Assembly (NCBI RefSeq): GCF_020740795.1
Contig: NC_067295.1
Span: 1-64,000 of the forward strand
DNA length: 64,000 bases
Reading direction: 5' to 3'
Origin: Apus apus
Taxonomy: Eukaryota > Chordata > Aves > Apodiformes > Apodidae
In this document: one piece after another, positions 41,401 through 53,400 of the stretch
Position numbering within the stretch: the first letter of the stretch is position 1
Layout: each line of letters begins with the position of its first letter
Program-made: the position numbers and the translations under genes
The notes under the pieces: model-generated
Seen by the model: the letters and a program-made list of their open reading frames with translations, nothing else
The model's database searches: none
Told to the model about the DNA's origin: nothing

Positions 41401-44400
41401 TCCTAAGGTAAGCAAATGGATGTAGACAAAAGAGAAGCAGTCAATGTCATATATCTTGAATTTAGCAAACCTTCTAGCTTGAGATGTTCTCAAAAATAAA
41501 CTGCACAACATTACAAGACTCTTGTAGGATTTGTGGAAAACTAGCTGAAGAAATGTTCTCAGAATCATTAATGATGTACTTTCCAACAGCAAAGACCATT
41601 ATTAAGAGTATCACATGGAGTCTACTCTTTGTTCAGTCCTTTCTGCCAGTTTCATTAAAGGCTTAGGAAAATAATGCTGAAATCACTGGTTGGATTATTT
41701 TCAATTCTCAAAGCTCTCTGCAATCTTTCTATATTTACAGGGATTGACAAAAGCTATACAACATCATATAATACAGACATGCCACAATTCACGGAATGAA
41801 ATAGAAATTCTTGTAGTTGGCCAATTCTGCTGTCTTTTTTTGTCAAACATACAGTACTTTTTGACCTAGAGCTGACAATTAAGCTCTACACATTATTAGT
41901 ACTTAAATGGTTGGAATTCACCCTATGGTAGATTTTAAAAATATAGAGGGGACAAGTATCACACAATTCTCTCCCTTTGAATTCCTAAGAGACAGCATCT
42001 TCATGTGACCTCTTCCTGTGTTACTGTCCCCACATGAATTTTATGGAAGTAATTGTACCCGGCAGTCTTTTCCCAAGTAAAATTTGGGCAAGAGCTCTTA
42101 ACAAAATCCAACTGATACTAACATCTTTGGCTACATAACAAGCAACTCTACACCAAGAACATGAGAACCAAGTTTGAAAGCCTTAAGAAAACTAGGGCAT
42201 TTCAACTTAATTTAAGAGACCTAATATATCACTTTCAAGACATTATTGTATTTTAATATTCTATTCTGATTTTCTGTTTAATATTCTACTTCATTCCTAT
42301 TAGTCAAGCTCAGCCAAGAATAACAGTCCATTAACTAGCCCATCAATGACTTAAAAAAGGAAGACTAATCATTACTACTACTCAGCACAAGACAGAACTC
42401 ATTTTTTCACACAAATTAGCAACACTTGTATTCAAGTAAACTGAAAAAGACTTATTAAATAGCTTCAAAACAAAACATTTTCAAAATACAATCTGAATAT
42501 AAACATGAAAGAGTGCAACTTGTTCACAAATATCCATATTACTTATATCAACCAATTCTTTACTCTGATAAAAGAACTTTTGTACTTCTCCCATATGAAA
42601 GACCCAGGATCAACAAATTGGATCAAACATCAGCAAAGAAAGAGAAAGGAGACAGGATAACGTTACCCTGCCATCTTGGATCTTCACTAAGGATCTTCTC
42701 AATCATTGCCTGGCTTGCTAAAATTCCTGGCTGCAGATCTGGAATGCCTTCACCGCATCCTAGCTGCCCATTCTGTAAGGTTTCCTGTGCCTGAAATTCT
42801 CTGGAATGGGGAAAAGATAGTAACACTTCTAAACTGTATAGCTACAGTAACCCTATCTGTCGCAGATGTAATCCTGTCCAAGTCTATCAAAAGTATGTCA
42901 ATTAACCCAGGTCTTAACAAGCCTAAATTGTAAAAAAAAAAAATTAAATATTAGAAATTTACTGTATTTCAAACAGTAACTCGTGCCAAAGCTGGCAAAC
43001 AATCATAAAGAATAACCATGTCATACAAATAAAAAAAGAACACATGAAAGAACGTTGGTATTAAGTACAGACAATGTTTGTACCTGCAATGCTCATCTGT
43101 ATGCTGACATTTTGAGTATGCTGTTAATTTACAATATTCCACTGCCACATAGGACATGGTACAACTAAAAAGATATAGAAAGGGCAATATGGGTGATCAG
43201 AAATACAGAACTTCTTTACAAAGGAGAATTAAACACTGTAAGACTTGGAAAAGCTATGACTGAAGGAAGGCACAAACTACAGCTAGTGAACCCTACATCA
43301 TCTAAAAGTAGCCAAGGTACTTTTGGCTCACTGTAAGATTTTGTCAATAAAGTTTGTGAAGACATTCAGGAGACCTAGTAACAAGCAACATTATGTGGAT
43401 TTGCAATCTCTTCGGAATTTACAACTGCTCTGCAAGTAAGCAACCACAAGCTTGCCGAAAGAGCAGACAGACTACGACCAAACGAAAAGTTATTGTATAA
43501 ATGGCACAAAACCTCTACCAAAAAATCTGAGAGAATTTTATTGCACCATTTTAGTGAAATTAAGCTGCACAGAGGTTCAACAACGGTAAATCAGCACAAA
43601 ATGTTTTTTTAAAAAAGATACTACAGCATAATTATATTGGGCAGACTTTGAAGCAACAGAGAAGCAAGGTGAGGAATCAAATACTAGAGGTGTATCTATA
43701 GTATTCTGAGAATCAAAGCCCTCTACCTTCAAATGGCACCACTTTCTCTAGACACAAATACTCAAGGAGCTTACCTCTCATAACAAAATACTCCTACTCA
43801 GGATCTCTGAGGAGTTTGAAAGGTGTGGTGGTTTATAATGTAACTAGTTACAGTATTACCTACATATATTTCAAGAATTTCCCAGATCCCAGGTATACTT
43901 CAAGAAAGAAAATCCCAAAGAGAAAGGAACACAAGACAGACCCAACGCCAAGTCTAAAACCTTTCAAACAGTCTTTTACAGATTTAGAAAATGAGAAGGA
44001 AAACAGATGATTCCCAGAGAGTGCTTTTCTTTAAGGTGGATGTATAGAAAAACAAGGCTATTAAGGGGAATAAAGTTAACACCTGCATCAATGATTATAT
44101 TGTTATTTCTCTGCTCTTTACATAAAATGAAGAAATCCTAAGATCTGTGTCTATCATAGCAGGAAAAGACCATCAAAGTACAAATAAGACCAAATTGACT
44201 TCCTTATGAATGCTTTATGCCTGAAATCAGGAGAAGCAACGTTTTTCACAAACACCAAAGAATTTTGAGGCTGCCTACTTGTAGGTTCAAGATATTAAAC
44301 ATAGACTCCTATCACAAATGTCTTCAGCTCCGTCTCATGCTCTACAGCTGGCAAATCACCAATAAGCAATCATGTAACACATTAAAGGGCATTTAGAGTA

Positions 44401-47400
44401 CGCAGCTTGGTTTCAGTCTTGCTATACATTGCTTCCTCATTTTAATACAATAAAAAACACTACAAAGACACTAAACATTCTGTATCCAGACTGACATGAC
44501 ATTATGCTGCGTATGCTAAATGAGGAAATTTAAAATGAAGAAAAAAAATGAACAGATGTCTTGCAGAAGAAGCATCAGCTAGCTAATTGAAGAAAGTCTT
44601 CTGGAAAGAAAAGCTATGTATCAGTAAACAGTATATGACCTGGCAATGGAGCAGAGGCAAAATTCTGCGGCAAAATGAATTTAAATAATTATGGAATTAC
44701 TGAAAAGGCACTAACTTCATTAAAATTATTGTGAAGTGAAAGCTATGATCTCCCAACAGATGGCTGGGAATAAGGGATAATAAAAGTAAGAATGTAAGAT
44801 AGCAGCCATACCAGCTCAGATCAAAGGTTCATCTAGCCTGGAATCCTGTCTCCAACAGTGGCCAATAGCAGATGCCTAGGGAAGAGTGTAAGAATAGGGC
44901 AAGCGTATAGTGATACTTCCCCAGAATGCTTTTCCAGCATCCAGTAAGAGATACCTGTGACCCTCCAAAGCTTCAAAGTTTTCTAGGAACTGGTATCTTT
45001 TCCTATTGAGTATATACAGATCACCTTCTATAGCAAGAGTTCCCCTTCCACCCTTTTGTAATAACCCCCAACAACCTGCTTATCTCCCAGCTCTGGCCAC
45101 AGCTAAAACTCCTACCTACCACTACCCTGATTCAGAAAGCACCTTATTTCAACATAACTTCATTACACATTAGAGAGGCAGAAAATAATACTGATAACTT
45201 ATAGATGAAAAAATGCAACATAATTTAAAAAACAGCAATGTCAGTAGGCAAAATGTCAAACATAGAAGCTGGGAACTGAAAGTTGGCTTAACAAAATAAT
45301 AAATCTATGAATGTAAAAACCACAAGCAAATTTGCATGGCATAAATGACAAAAGGCAGAGTATCTGAGTCTTCCATCAGTCATAATGATTACATACACAG
45401 GTCTTGAAATTGCAAGTTACAAAATCTTAGTATTTGTATTTCCCAGCATGCTTCTATCTGCTACTGTGATGCACAGTGAATTGCATTCTCATGTTACCAA
45501 ACTAAAGATATTTTTCATGCAAAGCATACTGCATTTTCTGGTATGTGGTGACAACAGATGTGGTATTTCCTGCTAATTAGGGTGAATAATTTGAAACAAG
45601 GCTACCTTATATCATATACTGGTGGTCTCAGGTCATGTGGACCATGAGCAAAGGCACAGTGAATTCCATTCTTCACACAGTGACCCCGGGCCTCTGTTTC
45701 ATGAATGCATGTTCCAGTCTTGTAATACCTGAGATGATACTTCCTTTCTGTATCCCCTGTTGTTCGATGCAGGTAAGGGCAACTACAGAATAGAAAGAGA
45801 AAAGTTAGAGCATTGCTTTGAGTTTTGTTTTTAATAATTAAATTATGAATTGTGCTATATCTCTTATCAACTTATAACAAGTGACTTTGCAGGATTCTTC
45901 AAAGGAAAACTGTCCCAAACAAACCAGCATCACAAATCAGCTTCAAAATGAAAACCACTAATCTATTTCTTAGTTTCTGCTAAAGTATAAGATTGTATAG
46001 CACACTGGCTCACAGAGATATTATGAATAAAACTAATAAGCAATAACATCTTCTGAGCTAAGGAATGACATCTTCCATACTGACACAAGCTCAAATAATT
46101 TCCACGCTCAGAGGTACAAGATTATTTTTTTGTTCATGTTATCATGACCTAAAATCAAGGGGTACTTGAAACATGATAAACTTTTTCCTGCCTGCTCTTT
46201 ATAGACATAGAACTTATTGAACACTGAGGGGAAATCTATTCCATTCCATTCTTCTATTAGAAGGAAGAGAACAATTTAACATCAGTAATACATCTTTGTA
46301 CATATACTAATACTCTCTCATACACAACTAAGTAAAGATACTGTCTATACTTCAAAATGGCTAAAATAATGTATGGATTATAATTTCAACTACCAAAATA
46401 AATCAATTTTTTAAAAACAAATAAACAAAAAAACCCCAAACAAACAAACAAAAAAAACTCCACTGGGATAACCGTTCTCTCTCCATTTATTTCAATGTAA
46501 TTAATTTTAGTCTCTGCTGGTTTTGAAAAAAATACTAATCTCCAAAAACTACTTTCCCCAAAGTAGGGAAGTTTAGAGAGTGAGACAGAACAAGTGAAAA
46601 GTCCAACAGAATTATTTTGCTTTGCATGCAGGGAGAACCGCAAAGCTCTAAATAGACTTTAACACTCATAAGAATTTATGCTGGCTTAAACTTTATTTAC
46701 TATATTCTAAAAATGTTAATTAGAAACTAGACTAATCAAATGCAATTACGTGCAAATATTTGTACCTCTGGTATTTATATATTTACATCAAAATAATAAT
46801 TTTTTTTCTACTGTGTTAAGCACCTGCAGCTTGTGCTGACTTCAAGTTGATACTGTTTATGATTTCCGAGACTCACGTTGCTTCCTTGTAGGAATTTAAA
46901 ACCAGCATTCTGTTAACCACGATAAATGAGATGCAGCTAGTGTGTTATACCCATCTCTTTAAATCCCAACAGAATTAATTCCTGGGAAGACTAGGTGTAC
47001 CAAATTCAGTGCTACGTCTCATTTTGTCAGTGTAAGATAGAGCACAGCCTATGCTCAGATCTGAAAGGCGGACAGGATATATAATCCTTGTTGGACCCAT
47101 TACAGTGCCTCAGCTCAAAGCTGTAATGTGTGAATAGCACTGACACAACCCCTCCTGTTCTGCTAGCACTGTTACTGGAAATCCACAAGAGTCAATCAAA
47201 TACTTTTGCCAGCACTAGTCCTGTACAGAACTCTAAACAAAAAGAAATGCAACCTGAGCTATATTTTTATTATTGCTAATGGTCCCATCACTAGCAGGAT
47301 CTTTACAAGGGTCAAATATCTCAATTTTCTCAGCAGACTATCAATTACAAACTATTTTTTCACTCATATATGCACACTTCACAAAGGTGAGAATACTCTG

Positions 47401-50400
47401 ACATATTCTTATGCATAATGTGCTTGCCTCCATTTTCATCCACTGAAGTTTGCTCATTCCTGTTGGGAACAGGAATTAAATGTCTCATCTTTCATGCAAG
47501 AAGTGTACAAGTGTTTACATCTCATTGCTTGTCTCTAATTCCATGGCTCCTTTCCAAGGGGCAAACATTTTTGCTTAGATATCTGCATTTTTTCCCCAGC
47601 AATACTGCCTTATCAGAGGAGGTCACAAAAGAAAGAATAATTAAAAAAAAAAAGTTAAAGCCTTCAGTTATTTTTAAATTGCTGTTTAAAATGGATAAAA
47701 TCAATGGAATATAGACATTGCTTGTCACTGTCAGACAAGCTACGCACAACTTGAATGCAACGTGAAAGAGGAAAAGATACTCAGGTCATAATTTTTTCCA
47801 TAAAAAGACAACACAGAATCCAAAAACAAGCTGGGAATGAAATATAAACTGTGTCACAAGACTCTTGCTTCTGCTAAATTAAACCTGGTTTTGCTTGCTC
47901 TAAGACTCAACACTTGTGCCATCAATAGCTAATGAAACCTGAATTTTACTGAAAATACAGCTTGCCTACTGCTTATTTTGCTACCTGCCTCCCATAACAG
48001 TTGAAACCCTCTTCCAGAAACTAACAGCATGCTTCGATTAGGCTATCCAGTGTGACTGGGATAGATTGTTACTGGATTTTTGTCTAAGACTTGTAAAGAA
48101 CTAGATAAAGAGCTAGTTCTAAAGGTGACTCAGGGGGACTAAACAGCATGCAAACCCCAAAGAGCAAAAATGATGGCATTGTTTTGCATATATATGTTTT
48201 ATATTAAAATGTGTTATTCATAAAATAGCACAGTAATATATATGCTGTTAACCACTGACATCTTAATCAACTGTAGTTCATTGTAGGATATTAGTCAGAA
48301 AGGCAAAGACCCCTAATAAAAGCAGCTTTTAGATGGTCAATAGTACTTGATTCACACACAGTATCAAACTAAGCCAACTCACTGAAATACGCACAAAGCA
48401 GATGTTCTACCTTTAATGAACTGGAGGGATGTTATATCTTACCTTCACTTTATTAATTAAATATTTTAATGGAGCATAAACCATTGTAATACAGAACTTT
48501 AAACAGGACAAGTATTTTAATTTAAAATGGCTGATTTTACTTACCATCAGATTATATGGCTGCGAACTGATAAACTTATGATAAGAACTTATGATAAACG
48601 TAAGTTCTTATGCACCATATTTTGGTGCTAAACTTGTTCAAACATCACTTATTCCTTAGGAACAAAGTTTTTATTAAAAAAAAAAAAAAGAAACAGTAGT
48701 TCCCAGGCAGAATAACAAATCTATTTCATGGCCTGTATTTCTACAGCAATCTCCCAGCTAAAAATAAACGTACTGAATCCTAACTTAGTAATCAAGAATC
48801 AGTAAAGAACACTACTCTGAATGTTTAAGTTCTAATCGAGTCTACATACAACATTTAACTATTGAAATCAGTTTTTTTTTCTGCAGCCAGATCTCACAAA
48901 GTAAAACTATTGCTACATTGTTCAAAGTAAGTAGATCTATTTACCATGAAACAACATATGTTCACAAAAAGCTTAAAAGGTTAACTGCTTACTGATGTTT
49001 ATTTCCTTTTCAGACAGTTCTTAATTCACATCATAAACATTCCAAAGATATCCTTTAAGAATAAAACAGTTCCAGGCTAACACTACTTCTTAAGTGTATG
49101 AAAACAACTACATAGTTCTACTTCTGTTCAACCCTGAGGTGCTGACATAGCTTTTCCTATGATTACTTGAAGTGCTCTTCTGTAGCTGGCTTCTGTAATT
49201 CATTCCCTTTTACAGCAGGCTTACGTTACAGATTCTAACATACCCAAAATAATCTTCTATTTTAGAATCTGACATCAGTTGACTACAATGGTTGAAAAAC
49301 ACATCAGATTAAAAAAGAGTATCACTTCTACCCTCACTCATGAAATTAGGAGGAACTTTACTCCCTGCTCAAAATACCTGCCTCTAACTCTGCAAGTAAT
49401 CTAGTCTTTCTCACAGGCTCTTCCCTGGAACACAGTTTTAATTTGCTACCCTTAGAAGAGCCCCTTTCTGAGCAGCTTTAAGATTTTGGACCTTCTTTCA
49501 GTCCAAGTTGAAATTTAGAAAGAAATATCACAGACAAGCCTGGGTGAAACCAACAATTTCTACTTTAACTGTCTTGAAAGTATGCTCCTGAGAACAATTA
49601 TGGGTGTCATCATTCTACCTTTCTTGCTAATTCTCACAAACTGTATTAACCTAGCTGTGCATTCAGATGAGCAGAACAGAGAAACAAAGACATAAAGTAC
49701 CTGTCTGTTGTCACAAACAGCATAAAATGAAGGCACTACTGTTTATAGCCTATTTCTAGAAGAACTTGAAGTTGCTCCAAATAAAAGGTTACATTTTTAG
49801 GCAGAAGACAAAACAGGGTAAAAAAAAACAACTTCTTTTGCTGAGTTCCAAAACATGAATGCTGCCACACTATAAGAAATGGTGTTCTCAGTTTTTTATC
49901 CCTGACATAACAGACATGTTTTGGCATCTTCTATCATTAAGCAAGTTACCTTTGACTTCTCTTGCCTTTCCCTCCTCTTTGCCCTGTATGACTTTTCTCT
50001 TCTACCTTAACTTCAATCAGCTATCAGCTTACAACAGCTGGCTGCCATTTCTATCCACCAGTTATCAGGATCAAATCTATAATAAGGCCTCAGCAGTTCA
50101 GCTGAAACTTCTCTCACAAATGTCTCAAATAATCTCACCTTACAGTGGAGTCAAAGAATCACAGAATGGTTACATTTGGAAATGACTTCTAACATCACAG
50201 ACTCCAACCATCCACCCAGGGGAAAAAAACAAAACCAAACAAAACAACAAACCAAAGAAAAAAAACCCACCAGGCCCACTACAGCATGTCCTGAAGTGCC
50301 ATGTCTATACTTTTTTTTAATACCTCCACAGATGGTGACTCCACCACTTCCTTAGGCAGCCCATTCCCCATTTTCTGGAGAAAAAAAAAAACAGACTCAA

Positions 50401-53400
50401 TTTTCTCTATTCATATCTTGGTTAATTTTCTTAATTTACTGTCTGCCTGCCCCACTTTTTCTCCCCTTGAAATATGATTCTTCTCTGTTTATGGGAATTG
50501 AGTTATGTTTACATTTTCCTCTCTATCTCTCCTGCAGCATACCTTCCAACTTCAACATTCTCTTATGCTTCTGGTGAGGGGTCTCACAGGACTTCAACTC
50601 TGGGCCCTGCTCTTATCCTTCTACATCTGGGCAATGTCACTACAAAACACAAACTTGAAAAGCATAACCTTTTGGCTAATCTATTTAATGTAAAATGTAA
50701 GCATGACATGCTAAAACAGATGTATGAATTGCACTACTTATCTTATTTCTGCCAACTCCTTCATACTTCCATTATGCCAGACAATACAATACCCTAACCC
50801 TGTTTGTCATTTAGACTCCCAACCAGGGAGTAATCTTCAGCAGCTGTGGGGGACAAGATGTCCAATCCAACTGCAGAAAAAGGTTTCCACCTCACATCTC
50901 AGTTATTGAAACATCTCCTCTTATTTGCTTCTAACAATTCAATCATGACCAGCTAAAACCCTTTTAAACCTTAGTTCCTTTTTCCTCCTTTAGAATCAGT
51001 ATCACTCAACAATGAGAGGTCAATTTTTGTCCCCAGCCAATCCATGACATGAGCATCAATTATCCTCCAATGTTGATTTTCAAATAACTTCTCATACTGC
51101 CTCAGGATTGGCAGGAGTGCTTTACAAACACCTTAAAAAGGTAATTAATTGTCTTCTTTCAAATCATCCCTCAGAGACTTTTTTCTTGCTGTTTATACTG
51201 CACAGGCATGCTACTCATTATTGTCAAGCTGCTTAGTGTAATGTTGTTGTTTACCTTCTCTTATCTCTGTTGTTCAGTTTGTAACGACTCTGGCAAAAAA
51301 AACCCCAACCTTTTCTTCAGTGACTACAGCCTGTAACACAAAAGAAACCTATTCCATGAAAACTGCTGCTATACACTAAATGAACCAAAACAATTAATCT
51401 TCAATTTTTAAAATAGGTGACCAGCATAACCACATATTTCCTGACTGCCTTAATGCAAATCTTTTTGTCAGAAGTCCTTCCTTGCTTCCATCACTGCAGA
51501 TGAAGGTAGGTTGTCTGACATATGACCACAATATACTAGGCTCCCCCATATATGCCTGCCTGCCATACTGTACCATTTGCTCATTCTCATCTCCACAAAG
51601 CTTCTATCCCTCCCTAAATTCACTGAAGACCCTCTGTAGCCTTAACCTAGAAGAGTAACATGTCCAAGGAAATGCAAACATTAACAAGCTAGTCAGACAA
51701 CTAAGAGTGAACTCCTTCCTTTCTTTTTCTCACTGGAAGCATGACAAAATTGTCATACTCCTCTACAGCCCATTAATCTTCAGAAAACTTGGGTAAGTTT
51801 TACATCCTGAAGCCACCTCTATACAGGCCCTACTAGTACACCTACTAGTCAAAGTAGCTAGGAGAAAAAGAAAGAAAAACTGGAAAAAGAAAAAAGTTGC
51901 AGCAAGAACACTAGCACAAATGTGAAGGACCAATACTAGCAGCAAACCAGTTTCTTATGTTTTAAAGACAAGTCACAATACATGCTTATATAAAAGTATA
52001 CATGTGCCAAAAAAAATTACAAATCATTTACAGAAATCTGTCTTCAAATAATCTGCAGCAAGAGTCAACTGATCACTTTCACTAAGGAGAAATTAGCACC
52101 TTTCCTTAATGTCACTGATAATACTGTAAACACCTAGGACTGAAAGAAATCACTTACTCATCTCCATCTGGACAGATTCCTGTAGTCTCATCATATTTTG
52201 TACAATAAACATCTGGACTGTAGTTAAAAGTCCCATCACGCCTTCGTATAGGTCTACGACGACGCTGATTTAGGAAATGCCAATGAAAACAGGTAAATGG
52301 TCTGTGCTGGGTACACTTGTGCTGCAAAAATAGGGGGCACTGCTCTGTCCTAAATTCCTTTAGATACCTAAAAAAATTAAACTGTGTTACAAGTTTATCT
52401 TATCGGAGGCACATTTTTACAGTATTAACAGGGCACTCGAAAATTCAGTGCACATAGCCCATGAAAAATTGTACAAATGTACCTGTATACAGTTTTAGTT
52501 CCTGTGCACATTTTACTGCTTAGCTGTTGAATACAAATTACTTCATTTTTTTATGACAGATGCATTACTAATGAAATATAGCAGAATACCTGGCAAATTA
52601 TACTGTTTTGTAACTAAAATTAAATAAATATATTAATTGAAAAAGCAGTGTTTAGAATATTGTCCTAAGTAACCACCAGATTATAAATCCAACAAGTTAC
52701 CTGAATGAGCATTCATATTGCTTGCTACCATACAAAACAGTCCTACAAGGTCTATTTCAGCTAAATACCAGATCTAATTGAAATATTAGCCCTTAATAAC
52801 AATATTCTGAAAATATGGATACACCACATAGAGAGCTAGAGGATTAAGACTTTTATGAAGGCCATCAGAGGCCATGAGAGGACTTCAGCAAACTTACTTG
52901 AGTGACTGTTATGTTTGTGTTGATACAGTCTGGGGTCTTTGAAGGTTATTTAGGTTTTAGTAAGACAGTCCTTCATTAGCACTCAAGGCATAGAAACTAG
53001 TTAGAAAGTCTGGTACTTTCCATAGAATATCAGGGTCATGCCAGACTAGGCACTACTATGGCATTTGTCAAAGGATGAAAGACAACACTTTTTCCTGTCT
53101 CATTTTATGTACCTATTAGCCAATTTAGCAAGTTAATTATGTTGCTAAAGTTATGCAGTATCTGCAGAGGAAGGGCTATATGGGAGCTCTGCAGAAGCTT
53201 AAGAGTTTCCAGAGTTCTTTAAAAGATGTTCAACAGGCTACAGAGAACTGAAGATCTAGGGAAAGGGCAAGAAATAGGAATAAGCAGCATATTTTCATTC
53301 CCAGTTGCTTAAATTGCTAAATGGGGGATGTAATGACACAGAGTTATGAAGCACGTCTTTAGAGAAGAACCTCTAAACTATCCAGGATTGGGGGGACTGA

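Larger units (their letters stand above)
42801..45605 (-). other. UNKL: UNKL intron 3
   Basis: Contains the candidate optional exon (43084-43164) and the old repeat near 44795. Otherwise no feature seen. Confidence 0.7.
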
